A stretch of 64,000 nucleotides of DNA from assembly GCF_041146395.1 (NCBI RefSeq), contig NC_091010.1, positions 52,100,001 through 52,164,000 of the forward strand, given 5' to 3'. The stretch is from Eulemur rufifrons. Lineage: Eukaryota > Chordata > Mammalia > Primates > Lemuridae. Shown in pieces: positions 23,484 to 37,135 of the stretch (the stretch's first letter is position 1; every line of letters starts with the position of its first letter). The notes beneath the pieces were generated by a model, which saw nothing but the letters and a program-made list of their open reading frames with translations, was not told the DNA's origin and made no database searches. The position numbers and the translations under genes are program-made.

Positions 23484-23915
23484 GAGTTCGCTAGCATGTC
23501 ATAACAAAATACTATAAACTAGGTGGCTAAACAACACAAATCTATTGTCTTACAGTTCTCGAGGCTTGAAGTCTAAGATCAATGTGTTGGTAGGGTTGGT
23601 TCTTTCTGAGAGCTGGGTGGGAACGTCTGTTCCATGTCCCTCTCCTAGCTTCTGGTGGCTTGATGACACTCCGTGGAACTCCTTGACTTGTGGATACATT
23701 ACCCTGATCTCTGCCTTCATGCTCACATTATCTCCCTGTCTATCTGTCTCCATGTTCAAATCTCCCTTTTTTATGAGGACACAAATTATATTAGATTAGA
23801 GTCCACCCTAATACACTCATTTTAATTTCATTACTTCCTTGAAGACCCTATTTCCAAGTAAGATCCCATTTTGAGGTGTCACTGGGTTAGGGCTTCAACA
23901 TCTCTTAACCCATTA
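23484..23915 (-). mobile_element. MLT1-type LTR (ERVL-MaLR)
   Basis: Reverse complement of an MLT1 LTR: gttcgctagcatgtcataac, ctattgtcttacagttctcg, gaagtctaagatcaatgtg, atgaggacacaaattatatt, gaccctatttccaag and gttagggcttcaacatc. Solo LTR inserted in a MIR. Confidence 0.85.
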
Positions 23916-24110
23916 CGGTGTGTTACCTCATTTAATTCATCACTGCTGATTATCATGTACTATTAATAAAAGAAACACTGAAGCTAAAAGAATTTAAGTG
24001 ACTTATGAAAGGCCACACGATAGAACATGCTGGAGCTCAGATTTGAAGCCAGAGCATCTGAGTCTGCAGCCTGAGTCCCCAACCACCATGCTCTATTGTC
24101 TCCATGTACA
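23916..24110 (+). repeat. MIR SINE, right part (split by MLT1)
   Basis: gttacctcatttaattcatc, aacactgaagctaaaag, gtgacttatgaaaggccac, tggagctcagatttgaagcc and gcatctgagtctgcagcc give the MIR core and 3' half, collinear with 23425-23483. Confidence 0.75.
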
Positions 24111-24479
24111 ATAGGTTCCTTTAAAGCATAGTCTGGGCTATGCTGGTGGATGGTCTCTATTGAAGCATCATCAGTAAATGCCATGATGTCTTTATACCAC
24201 TGCATAAATCTACAGTTAAGGTAAATACCAACCATTAATCTTGTCTATTTATTTCAGAGATGAGACTGCAAGTGATTATTGCAAAAGGGGGTTAGTTCTT
24301 ATCTACCACAACAGGAGGAAGAGTTATTTCCTAAAGGCAAACTGACTTGATAGGCAAAAAGTTCCACCACTCAATAGTTGTATATGGCAATTTTATGTGT
24401 CATCTTTGTCATAGATGTGTCTAACAAACAAACCTCTTTCCAACCTTCCTTTTGTTTTCAGGACAAAGACAAGGTCTTA

Positions 24480-24925
24480 GACATTCAAAGATTCTCTTCT
24501 TCCTTCAGACTTGTCTCCAGCACCAACTAATATGTATCATTGCCATGAACATCATGCTGTCCTTTTGACACGACACTGCCAGAAATCACTCTCCCCACCC
24601 TATAATGCCTTCTCCATCCTTTGATTGTCCTAAATCCTAGCTGAAACCTGTGTATCATTTCAGAATCACCTCTGGTGTTATCTCTTCCAGAATGTATTTC
24701 CTTATCTTCCCCACACCCTTAAAGCTGGACTAGGTGCTCTTCTGCAGAACCTACGCTAAGCGCTTCTCACCGTTTCCTGACCAGGCTCAGGTACCTGTTA
24801 GCTCGTCTGCATCTTTTCCTCAGTCACAAGCATCTTGAGGGCAGGGTATATGTATGCACCTGAGGACCATGTGTTCTGCACCTGGTAGGAGGTTAGTGCT
24901 AAATAGATGTCACAAAACCTAGAGA
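24480..24925 (+). repeat. L2 LINE 3' end
   Basis: Sense L2 text: tcctagctgaaacctg, cttccagaatgtatttcc, acaagcatcttgagggcag, ctgcacctggtaggaggtta and gtgctaaatagatgtc, ending at the L2 terminus. Confidence 0.75.
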
Positions 24926-25104
24926 GAATGTAAGTTCCTATTGATCCCAGCATCTCTGAATATCAAAGAATAAATTTATTTTCAAAATAGTAAAAAATAC
25001 AATAAATTGCCTAATCGAGAGAAACAGGAGATAAATTGATTCTAGTTAAAGATTTAGCAAAGGCAAATTTGACAACAGTAAAAAATGGGAGGGGGGTACT
25101 TTAT

Positions 25105-25235
25105 GCCAGTTAATCTCAAACTTCACTGTGCATAACGTTCAGATTCCTCATTTACTGTAGTTACGGGGTAGGCAAAGAAATCTGCCATGTTAACAGACAT
25201 CAGCGGTGATTATTACAAACACCAAGATGTGAGAG
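25105..25235. repeat. MER5-like hAT DNA transposon fragment (weak)
   Basis: ttaatctcaaacttcactgtg, cattcagattcc-like text and the CATCAGCGGTGATTATT stretch fit a heavily decayed MER5-type element. Low certainty. Confidence 0.35.
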
Positions 25236-25559
25236 TAAGTGCTGCAGGTTTTACAATAGAATCAACGCATAAAAATATAAAAAAAAAATTACTGCATTTT
25301 TTTTTCCTACTACCTTTCAAGACATAATGTTATAATTTAAAACAAGAGTAGGTTCGTTAGTCATCCCATCTAGCCAGCTGTCTCCCTGTCACAGATCTTT
25401 ACTTTTCTTTGATCACGACTGGTTGAGTCATTTCTTCCACTTCTTAATCAACCAAAGCCCCCTGACAAGAATCTAAGTTTCATTACCTAACTACCTGTCA
25501 TGGGTCCTCCACCTCCACCGAGAAACTCACCTAAGTTCACTTTGTTTCGTCTTTTTAAA

Positions 25560-26330
25560 ATAATAAAGAGCTGAAGCTGAAATCATAGAGTTTGTGAACA
25601 ATCAGGTAATTAATGCCAGTAACGCCCCCGCTTCTAAATAAAATTTAAAAATATCCTTTTTCAAATGTAAACTTCTTCTCAGCCTCAAGAGAAAAGAACT
25701 TAGAAGCAAAAACAAAAGAACATTTGTTCAGATAGAACCATGTCAAAAAAAGAAATCTGACCTTGTGTTGGCCAAATTGCCTGCATTTCCATCTCTTAAA
25801 TGCCCTACAAATTCTCTATCTTTAAAAGGTGTTAAAATAATCAAATTTATGCCCTGGATGAAAGATGTCGCCATAAAGTGAAAGCGCTGTGAGAAATCTC
25901 AGGCCTGAGAGGGCTCCCCTGTCTCCCGCGGTTTACTAGTTTTACTGTGTTAACAAATCACCTAGTGCTCTCTCCAGGTCAGTGATACTATCTGAGAGGA
26001 ATTTCATATCCATCAAATTTAAGAGAATTAGGAGTTATAACAATCTTTCTGGCTATACATCCAAAGTGAAATGAGTGCGCTTTCAGACACTGAAAACATC
26101 TTTAGCAGTGAATATAACCCTGACGAAAGATTAAAGTCTGTCAGAACGTGTTGGCTCCAGCACAGACTTCACAACCACTCCAGAAACTTCTGTCAGACTA
26201 TAGTGCGGCAGGCTGGCTCTTCCCACCCTTTCAAAGTGGTGTGCTAATCTCTTGAGACAGAAAGCCGGGGCGCTCTCCACAGTGGATTTGTGGACTCCTA
26301 CCCACTTAAGACTAAAATAGATAGCATCAA
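25560..26330. promoter_or_regulatory. Repeat-free block, candidate conserved non-coding element
   Basis: No repeat family is recognised across about 770 bases, and CpG sites survive (gtaacgcccccgct, gtcgccataaagtg, tcccgcggtttac, ccggggcgctc) in a region otherwise depleted of them. No open frame is convincing. Such features fit a constrained regulatory element but are only circumstantial without cross-species comparison. Confidence 0.25.
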
Positions 26331-26459
26331 GATTGTTAAGACTTATGCCTTGATGACTAGAGTAGTTTTAAAGAAATGAATGCTACCTATAAAAAAAAAA
26401 GTTAAAATAGGAGTTAGCTGAGTGTAGCCAACAAGGAGATTTTTTTAGTAATGAACTAA

Positions 26460-26710
26460 ATTAACAGAGCCATTTATTGATATTGAGCATCTACAAAGTG
26501 CGAGGCACTTTCTTTTGTATGTATTACCTCTTTTAAACCTCATAATCACCCTAAGGAGTGGACATTTTCACCAGTCTTCTTTTGCTTCAAGGCTCGAGGG
26601 GTTGAGCAACCTGTCCCACATCTCACCAAAGCAGAACTGCAGTCACCCCGTGCAGCCTGGTTGTAAAGCCCAGATGCTTAATGCAGGTGCATAATGCCTC
26701 TGTGTACCTC
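26460..26710 (+). repeat. MIR SINE
   Basis: ccatttattgatattgagc, acaaagtgcgaggcac, gtattacctcttttaaacctc, gttgagcaacctgtcc and tgtaaagcccagatgc match MIR over nearly its whole length. Confidence 0.75.
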
Positions 26711-28116
<1,406 letters not shown>

Positions 28117-28130
28117 TAGAATTTTAAAAT

Positions 28131-28158
28131 TAAAAAACAAACAAACAAAAAAAAAACA
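28131..28158. repeat. (CAAA)n / A-rich run
   Basis: Tandem CAAA units followed by an A run just downstream of the Alu. Confidence 0.8.
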
Positions 28159-29745
28159 TAAAAATGTGTCTACTTTAGAGATTATCAAATCATGTTCTGT
28201 GGAATTCTGGTCATCTTGTGGAGTAGCCTCAAGTACAAAGCTACTTGCTGAGGAATGCAGAACCAAATGAAGGAAAGAAGCTGAATCTTTAATAATGTCA
28301 TGGAACTTGCTCTAGGACCCCCCCCACCTCTGGATTTCTTCTCCATTTTCAGTTGTTTCCTCAGTGACCTCGTTAAATCATTCCAGTTGATATGCCCTCT
28401 GAATTTGTACTGTCCAACAGGGTAGACACATTTACCAGAGGTAAGATGTATTGACCAAAGCAGAAGACCAACTTTAACCTAAACCAAAAGAGCTACACTT
28501 TTCCCCAGAAATTCAGCAGCACACCCAACACACACACACCTCACAAATATGACTGCTTTACTGTTCTCCCTCACCAAGGGATTAAATAAAATTTTAAAGG
28601 GAAAGAGACTAATTAGCATTTGAGTTCTGAACCTCAATATAAGGACTGTCAAATTAAAAAGAAACAAAAGAAAGAAAATTGAAGCAGTGTAAAGTTTTCC
28701 CCAACCATTCCTCAGGCTGACACAGGATTGGCTATTAGTTCTCTTCACTTGCAGCCTAATGTCAATGTCATACAGTGTTTTGTTTGCCCTTTCTTTGCCC
28801 TAGATCTGTAATGTGTGGTTTCTCTTATGAAGTTTCCAACATAAATCTTGTGCAAGCAGGTGCTTTCCATATGCATTCCCTACTGATGTTATATCCAAGA
28901 ATACATACCCTTTCGACCCCTCAGTGAAGTCTTAAAACTTTACGAGAAGTCTAGTTCCTTTGTAATTATATTTTAACCAGTAATTATATCAAATTATCTG
29001 TTCAGCTTGCATCTGAACGGCACATATTTTTAAGACAATTTCTGACTTGTACTATTTGTTCTTATGAAATCTATCTACAGAAGGATTAATAATGTATGTG
29101 TGCACTACAAGTTACCATAATTAAGAATGTGAGAAGCTCACATTAAGATTCCTGGTTTCTGGTCAAAAAATCATTCAGTGAATTGGTTGAAACCATACAA
29201 ATATAGAAAGTTATAGTATTTATTCTTTTGTGTCCTGTTTACTTCTTCTACTTTGGCCTCTTTGCTAAGACGTTTATGTCCAGAACCATCTGCTTTGAGG
29301 CAGTGGCCACATTCAAGATCCTGCTCAATTCAATCACTGTAATATGGTATAAATAATACCTGTTGATGGTCCTACTACATTTTAGTCTTCAAATAGTTTT
29401 TTATACGTTTTTGCATTTACAAATTGAACCTGAGATGCTATGTATGTCAACAAGAAGGGACAGGACTTTTTTTCTCTGCTTTTAATTCCCTATCAGTGCT
29501 AAAATGATCCCATGACTTAGGCCTTCAGATTTCCTTCCTATTGTATCCTACTGACTCCATAAGTACATCTTATTGTCTTCTTTAAAAGACCAGGAAGGCA
29601 GATAATCCATTAATTCATTTTGGCTGAGTAACAGAAGATCCAATTCAAAATGTCCTTAATATTAAGCAAATAACTCCCAAGAAATCCCAAGGTAGGGCAG
29701 CTCCAAGGTGGTTCATTTTTCAGCTCCACAACACCATAGACCCAT
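28159..29745. other. No gene or firmly recognised repeat
   Basis: About 1.6 kb of AT-rich DNA with a short CA-rich stretch at 28518-28540. The part 29620-29720 looks like the end of an old DNA or LTR element but cannot be named. Confidence 0.35.
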
Positions 29746-30300
29746 TGTGTTAGTCAGGGTCCTCCAGAGAAAGAGAACCAATAGGATATAGAAAGAGATA
29801 GATAGAAATAGATCTAATTTTTCCCTCCTCTGCTCTGGGGGAAGAGAGAGATTTATTTTAAAGGATGAGTTCATGTGCTCATGGAGGTTGAGAAATCCCA
29901 CAAACTGCCATCTGCAAGCTGGAGGCCAGGAAAGCCAGGGGTGCAGTCTCAGTCCAAACCCAAAGGCCTGACAATTAGGAGAGAGTCAATGGTGTAAGAA
30001 CCAGTTTAAGTCAAAGGCCTGAAAACCAGATGCTCCGATGTCTAAGGGCAGGAGAATATGGAGCTCCCAGCTCAAGCAGAGACAATACCAAATCATCATC
30101 CTTTCTCTGTGTTTTTGTTCTATTCAGGCCTTCAAGAGATTGGGTAATGACCACTACATCAGTTAAGGTGAGTTTTACTCAATGTACTGATTCAAATATA
30201 AACTCTTCTGGAAACACCCTCACAGACACACCAAGAATGTCTTTATGAACTATCTAGGCACCCCTTGGCCCAGTCACTTGATACAAAATTAACCATCACA
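29746..30300 (+). mobile_element. MLT2-type LTR (ERVL), solo
   Basis: It starts tgtgttagtcagggtcctcc and gagaaccaataggata, with a GATA-rich stretch. It continues ctgcaagctggaggccagg, aaggcctgacaattagg, tctaagggcaggagaa, tttgttctattcaggcc and acaccctcacagacacacc, and ends taaccatcaca. TG...CA termini are present. No internal ERVL genes flank it. Confidence 0.9.
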
Positions 30301-30599
30301 TATATGTAATATCTCTCTTTCCTCTTAGCCATTTTCAGCTTGTGGTCACAAAATAGCTTCCACAATTTCAGATGTAACTCTCAGACATAAAAGTTTCCAA
30401 CAGAAGAAGAGGTACAGTTTCTTTTTTGTACCTCTTAGTATACTTAAGGCAAGCTTTTCCAGAAGTCTCCCCAGGAGATTTTCCCTTGCTTGTCTTTGCC
30501 CAGAATTACATTGTACTCCTATTCCCAAACTACCCACAGGGAAAAGGGGATAGGATTCCTGGGACTGGCTCAGTAAGATATATGTTCATGCTTAGGAGA

Positions 30600-30825
30600 G
30601 TGGATTACCCAAACAAAAGCATGGTTCTGACTCAGGGGGATGGGGGGTGGGGGACGGGGATGGGTGTATACCTACATAGTGAGTGCAATGAGCACTGTCT
30701 GGGGAATGGACATGCTTGAAGCTCTGACTCGGGGGGTTGGGGGGGCATGGGCAATATATATAACCTGAACTTTTGTACCCCCATAATAAGCTGAAATAAA
30801 AAATAAAAAATAAAGAATCTGTTGG
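30600..30825 (+). mobile_element. Lemur-type L1 3' end with G-rich tract
   Basis: The G-rich segment 30635-30664 is followed by gtgagtgcaatgagcactg, ggggaatggacatgcttgaa, a second G-rich run, then gcatgggcaatatatataac, ctgaacttttgtaccccc and an A-rich tail with AAATAAA units. This is the L1 3'UTR end typical of strepsirrhines. Its 5' boundary is uncertain and no clear target-site duplication is seen. Confidence 0.8.
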
Positions 30826-31799
30826 CTAAGAAACTGGTCATGTCTATATATCTATTGCATTATGGGAATAGACATGTAGACTGTGCTTTCACTAAATAGC
30901 ACAGAATTCATGTTTTATTGCAAACTCACGTAAAAACAAAAAAATAAAAATGGGCCCAAGTGAACAAACAAAATCCAGCAGCAATAGTGGATCTACCAAT
31001 TTTTAAAATCTTACAGAATAAACATTTGTGTCTTCATTAGTGGAATATCAGGACAGTCTAAGAAAGGTGGGGCAAAGTAATTCATTTGTGATCTGGCAGG
31101 GTTGTGGTTAATATTTTCTTAATGCTGCTAGGAGTAAAATCTGGATAAAATACCAAGAGCCCATAATTTCTCTGAGGAAGACGTAACAGGCAATAGTTTC
31201 TCTCATGGTCCAAGGGGTATTTCATACCTCCTTTAGAGCAAGCACAATCCCTAAAGTGCTGGCCATTAGGGACTCAAAATTCTTGATAAAATGCAAATAT
31301 GATATTTGTAAACCTAAGTAGTGTCAGGTTGAGAAGTGAACTTCACCTCTTATCTTGTCCTGTGCCTTTCTCCTAAATTTTCAGTATAATTATATTAATA
31401 TAATACTAAAATACAAGGCGGAAATGTGGTTTTCAAAAATGTTATAGAACCATCTAAAAAGCATTTGGGGGGTGTCAAGATTTAGTGATTCGTCAGCATT
31501 GCAAGATTTTTACCAAGATGGAAAATTAAAGCAAAGGAGAAATGTAACTATCATCTTGTGGAGATACTTACCGCCTCGTATGTACATATTGCATAGATAT
31601 CTGACACTTTTCCTTGTTTTAGGCTACGCCTAGGGCTGCCATTAGCCAAGGGATTCTGAGAAAATAAAGCAGTGCAAAGATACACTTCTTCCCTAATGTA
31701 AATAGCCTTGCTTAAAATCACAGTCATGCCCAACTCCTTTCTCCTCCCATAATTTCCATTATCATTACTCACGGGACAATGCCTTCAGGATTTGACCTG
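30826..31799. other. No gene or recognised repeat
   Basis: Nearly 1 kb with no recognised family. Short frames lack coding character. Confidence 0.4.
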
Positions 31800-32150
31800 G
31801 ATAGGCTTTCCTATCTGTCCCCCTTTGCTATATTTACTACCAAAAACCAAATTGAAATCTTACTAAAATGACCATAGACAATTGCAATAGCCTGTAAAGT
31901 GGAATTTTTACTTTCTGGAACTTCCCCCAAACAAAACAGGCTACTGATTTTCTGCAGTCACATATCCTAATATATAATTCTGATTGCATGACTGCCCACC
32001 ACAGGAACCTGTAAATGTTCCCTATCACCTTTGTTCTGGCATATAAACTTGCAAATTCGAAACCCTAACCCAGGTTAATCTCTCTACACTCCCCTACACG
32101 TTTCCTACATTTTATTCAAATAGGACTAATTTCCTTATGCACCACCTGCG
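31800..32150 (+). repeat. L2 LINE fragment (left of MLT1)
   Basis: Diverged sense L2 text (gactgcccaccacaggaacc, cctatcacctttgttctgg, cttgcaaattcgaaac). It is resumed by clear L2 sequence right of the MLT1 at 32806. Confidence 0.5.
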
Positions 32151-32805
32151 GTAGGCAGACTTCTAAGGATGTCCTCCCACCCCTATCCCAGATTTCTGCT
32201 CCTGGTTATTTAATCAAACACTAATCTAGGTACTTCTGTGAAGTGACTGCACATGGACTGAAAAGTATTAATCCCCCGACTTTAAAATAGGGAGATTATT
32301 TTAGATTATTCAGGTAGGTACAATGTAACCATATGAGCCCTTAAAAGCAGAATGGGAGGACAGAAGAGACAGCAGATGTGGTGGAAGAGGAAAAAGGAGA
32401 GATTCAAAGCATGGAACAGACTGAACCCACTAACTCACCAACCCACAAACCTTGCTGGAGGGAGACCATACGAAAGGCATGAGAGGAATCCAGGTAGCCA
32501 CAAAGAGCAAAGACCAGCCTCCAGCTGACACACAGCAAGGAAAGAGGGGCCTCAGTCTTAGAACTGCAAGAAACTGAATCTGGCCAACAACCTGAGTGAG
32601 CCTGGAAGTAGACACATGCCCAGATCCTTCAGAAAGGAATGCAGCCCTGCTAACACCTTGCTATTGACTTTGTAAGACTCTAAGCAGAACACGGTGTTCA
32701 AACTTCTGACCTACACAATTGTGAGATGAGAAATGGGTTTTGTTTTAAGCCACTAAATCTGTGGTAACTTGTTATGGCAGCAATAGAAATTAAATAGACC
32801 ACCCT
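32151..32805 (+). mobile_element. MLT1-type LTR (ERVL-MaLR)
   Basis: Sense LTR with tctaaggatgtcctccc, ttatttaatcaaacac, gggagattattttagatt, gagcccttaaaagcagaatg, gaaaggaatgcagccctgc and tcaaacttctgacctacac. The 3' end is gttttaagccactaaatctg, then gttatggcagcaatag. At about 650 bp it is longer than young MLT1 copies, as expected for an old subfamily. Confidence 0.85.
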
Positions 32806-33113
32806 CATTTGTACACTACTTTATTTTCCCAGTGTATTCTACTTTGTAAGTCTGGGAGACCTCTCCATCTTTCCCTTGCCCCTCTACAATCTACTCAAAT
32901 CCTACTTTTCCTTCATGACAAAAGCATCGCTACCACTTCCATAAAATCTTTATAAACCTGAGAGCTCTAACCTCTTCTGTGCACACTGCTGCCCAGAATG
33001 TTATACTTTTCTCAAAACACTTATCCTGTTTACTAAGCAATATAGTTATTTAAGTGCAAACTATTATCCCCCACTAGAGCAAAACTTGTAGAGGGCAATC
33101 TTAGTTTCTATAT
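32806..33113 (+). repeat. L2 LINE 3' end (right of MLT1)
   Basis: cctacttttccttcatgac, cacactgctgcccagaatg, cttatcctgtttactaag, and tatcccccactagagc then gagggcaatcttagtttc follow the L2 3' terminus, collinear with 31800-32150. Confidence 0.7.
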
Positions 33114-33565
33114 CAGCCTGCATTTGCTATGGTAGCAAACAACTCCAATATGTTAGTGGCCTATAACGGTAAGCATTTATTCTCCTGCTCTTGACCTGCA
33201 GTTAAGCACAAATCGACTGATCTAGTCCAAACTTTGCCAGGCAGTTGTGCTGTAGGATGCTAATCCAACTGTTCCTGGTTATATTCTAAGGGTTGGGTTG
33301 GGCTTAGGTCTGCTCCATGTACGTTCCTCTTTGAGTCTGAGCATAAGGGAAAGTACTTAGCCTGCTTTACAAGGAAGATCAAAAATACAAGAGGGTGAGT
33401 CTAGCCATATGAGCACATATTTTTATTTACGCTTTTGTTCCTATCACAACCACTAGCAATGCATTTGCCAAAGGAAGTCTCATGGCCAAGACCAAAATGA
33501 AGGGAGGATACACCCACCCACCATAGACCATGGCAAGAGTGTAGGTGTATAATTCTACTACAAGA
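33114..33565. repeat. Old LTR or MER-type repeat, unnamed
   Basis: ttgctatggtagcaaacaac, ggttgggttgggcttaggt, gctccatgtacgttcc, gccaaaggaagtctcatgg and ccaagaccaaaatgaaggg are landmarks of a medium-reiterated mammalian repeat that I cannot name confidently. Confidence 0.4.
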
Positions 33566-35029
33566 AAGTGAAAAATTGAGACTTTTACTTCAATTTACTT
33601 GGGTGTTCCTCATGGTAATACCCTTTTCCTCCCTTCATCCAATATAAACAAATGTTTTGCATGTTGCCTTCTGTATGGTCATCAGGATGGAATGGATTTA
33701 ATGTTTCCCCTTGACTGTACTTTGTTTCACCAGGATAGCTGTCCCTTTCCTGATCATTCCCTTTGTCATCCACACAATAGCTTATGTTCAATTTAGCACT
33801 TGATTCATTTTTTAAAAAACATTTTCATCATATATTTTTTTACCTCTCCAGAGATGTCATGAATTCCTAAAGGAGAAACTCTGCTTCACTTACTTACTCT
33901 AAGGCTCCCATACAGTGTCTAGCCAAGGGCTGAATAAAGTAAATGCCAAAAAAATACCCAGATGACTACTATTTTCCTCTAAAAATGATAGGTCTCTTCT
34001 CTGGGTATTTTCAGAATGTGTTGCCTGTCTTATGATACAGAAAACATCAATGGTGCTCATCTCATTACAAACCTGAGTGCCAACTTTAGCTGTATGTTAT
34101 TTAAAGATGAATAAAGACACATAAAAGCTCTCCTACAGCCTTGAGAAGCTCACGTGTGACATTTCCTGTCAATCTGGGCTTGTTCTGTCAGGGTAACTGA
34201 CACTGTTTTTGAAATTCCAACAGATAGAGTGCTCACGTGTGCTGTTGGGGGAATTAAAGGAATGCTTCCTTGTAACGAGTTATTGGTGGTTATCTACTGC
34301 TACTGTCTGTGTGATTGCTGGACACTGGTTGTCGAGTTGTTAAGGGAACACAAGGCAGCAGGAAGGTTTAGGGGTAGGGAGAGTGCTATTGCTACACTGA
34401 ATTACATTCTATAGGATAAAATTAAGGGCAGGAAAAGCTCTTCAATATGTTCTTTTAGCTACAAGATAGTATCGTCTCCTTGACTTCATTATTATTCATA
34501 GATATGCCTCTGACAGGTTAATAAACCATTGCAAAGGGCTTTGGCATTGTAAGTCATGCTATTAAGAAGAACTATGACATTAGAAATTGGACTGAACAAG
34601 TTTCTTAAGGATATCCAGCTGGTTTTATCCCACAGCTGTTACAGGTCACTCTGAGGCACGCTCTGCCTTCATCATAAGATCAGTTGACACCAAAGCCATC
34701 AGCAAAATAATCACTTTGCCATGTGCACAAAAACAAGTGGCTCTCCATAATCCAGAAGAGCAGAATCACATGGGCCCAATGCTTTCAGCAATACATCAAG
34801 CTCTCTTGCTCAAACTGACTTAAGTAGACTCTAGCATGATAACATTATTACATAGTCCTGCAGCTACTATGGAAACAGAGAAAAAGAGAGAGAGACCTTT
34901 AATGAATGACTGCCTGCCTGCCTGCCACCGTCATGGCCTCAAAAAGATTGAAACTGGATAAGCATATTTGTGTTTGGAGATTCTAGAAATCACAGTATAA
35001 AGCATACAAGACTTTATACCACAAACGTT
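33566..35029. other. Mostly unassigned; L2-like end at 33840-33945
   Basis: cagagatgtcatgaattcc to gggctgaataaagtaaatg resembles an L2 3' terminus. A (TGCC)n run lies at 34908-34926. No gene is supported. Confidence 0.4.
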
Positions 35030-35215
35030 GCATTTAAGTCATGACGATAAGATTGACTTTGGGAAAATCAGTTAACCTTTTTTGAGCCTTTGTTGTCTCA
35101 CCCATAAAAAGTAAAATAATCTTACTATCCTTTCTGCCTTCTAGGGTTGTTGTGAGGGTTGCATGACATCATATTTTGAAATGGTCCTGTAGTCAGAAAT
35201 AATCATATAGAGATC
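35030..35215 (-). repeat. MIR SINE
   Basis: Reverse-complement MIR: gactttgggaaaatcag, ttaaccttttttgagcc, ctcacccataaaaagtaaa, agggttgttgtgaggg, ttgcatgacatcatatt. Confidence 0.75.
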
Positions 35216-35324
35216 AATAGTTAATATCTTACATTTTATAGGAGAAGCAACATGGGTTCCGAGAGCCTACCTGAGTTTCTCAAAAGCAAAGATTTAACTA
35301 TTGTTATCTGTGGGTATCTATGGG

Positions 35325-35580
35325 ATAATGATAACACTAGCAATAAAAATAGCTCGGATTTAGTGGGAATCTACTATTTGACAGCCACTCTTTCAAGCAT
35401 TCTATGATATATTAATATATGTAATCCTCTCAGAAGGAAATTATGAAATAGCTACTCTTATCAACCACACTTTTCAGATGAACAATCTTAGGGATGTTAA
35501 GTAACTTGGCTGAAGTTATGCAACTAGCAAATGGTGGAGCCAGTGTTTGAACCAGGCAGTACAGGTTCAGAGTCTACAGA
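35325..35580 (+). repeat. MIR SINE, nearly full length
   Basis: aatagctcggatttagtggg, tcaagcattctatgatat, taatcctctcagaaggaa, cttttcagatgaacaatc, agtaacttggctgaag, caaatggtggagccag and tgaaccaggcagtacagg cover MIR from the 5' region to the 3' end. It lies only about 100 bp from an oppositely oriented MIR. Confidence 0.85.
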
Positions 35581-36097
35581 ACAAATTATAGTAATATTTT
35601 TTTGCAGATATGCAAGATCTGCTTTCAATCAATTTACAAAAGTTCATTGAGTCTCTATGATGAATTTTAGGGTAACACTTTCCACTTTCTAAAAGTTTCA
35701 TAAGTAAATGTGACCATTTTCCAATCCTGGGCTATTTGTTCTTTCTTGTCTATATCTTCACATGGAGATTTGGAGGTGGTGGTTTGTTTTGTTTCATTAT
35801 TTTACTTTGCTTTACTCATGGCTCTGTCCACCCGTTTGTTGAGCATTATATCTAAGCCCCTTGATCCGTGAATCAGCCTAGCTGAACTCTTATGTCTCAC
35901 TCCATAATACACCTTAGAAATGAAAACTCACCCTGTGGCTTCCATTTCAGTTCTGACTTTAGGCTAACTACCAGGCTAAGCTCAGTAACAGCTCTAGTGA
36001 CTGCCCTAATTAAAAATATGTATGTGATTTCTAAGCAAGTCTTAGCGACAATCTGCCCCTGGTGAAAATCACTGTTACTCTTGGTCTTTTTTAAAGG

Positions 36098-36101
<4 letters not shown>

Positions 36102-36135
<34 letters not shown>

Positions 36136-36175
36136 ACACACACACACACACATACATACACACACACAAACACAT
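36102..36175. repeat. (CT)n(CA)n compound microsatellite
   Basis: About 15 CT units followed by CA units interrupted by ATA. Confidence 0.97.
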
Positions 36176-37135
36176 GTTCACAAGGAGAAAATTTCTAGTG
36201 TCTTCATTTTTGATCAAAAGAATTGACTTTAGTCCTATAAACTCTAGCTTATTTATTAAATATGGAAAATATAACATTCTTCTTATTGAAGGAAAAGCTC
36301 CCATAATTTAGCCCACGATAATACATTGTCAAAATAAAGAAGAGAAAATGTCAAGCCCGAGAGAAATAGTTCTGCACAGTTGCTTATAAAGCTGAAGATT
36401 GTCAGAGAATCATTATAGGACTTAGTATCTGTTTTATGCACACACATGGATTACAAAGAGTCAACTGCATGCTAATTAATTCCTCTGATACTGTATCATA
36501 GGCTGGGCTCCTGAGATATATATAACTACAGAGAGAGAATTATGTTATGTAAATATTGCTGTTAATATTTTATTTCTGTTTAACAAAGAATGAAAAGATA
36601 TATATTGAAGTGACACCAAGTGGCTGCTTTGCAGATTAGTCACAAAAATCCTTGGCATAGGGACACATTTGTACAGATACCCAAATCTGTAATTTTTTCA
36701 TGTATTTTATTTTAGCTTTTGTAGAAAATGTACATGTGCCAAACTTGCCAGGTAAGAAGCATACCTATTGTAATCCCTCCACCCCGACTTTACATGACCA
36801 ACACCTTTCCTCTTCCTTTTTGAAACAGGATCACAGTTTTTATTTGAGGAATTACCTCTACCCAATTGTCTGAGGTACTTACTGGTGCAACTTCTAGTCA
36901 GGGTGCCTTGCATGTCCTCTGGTGACCAGTCAGGACACGCTGACTCTCCATCCTTAAAATTTGTCTCTTTGGAAGAATAAGGACAGGAAATGTATAGAGC
37001 TGATCAGTCCCAGCAGTGGAGCTCTAAATGGACTCTCTATGAAGTCTTGTTATCGCTCCTAAGACTTTGTCCTTTCTCAGGAACACATATGTGTTCAGTT
37101 AACTATTTTATCTAGTGTTGTTTTTTGTAAAATAA
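36176..37135. other. No gene or recognised repeat
   Basis: AT-rich sequence with no supported coding frame or family. Confidence 0.4.
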
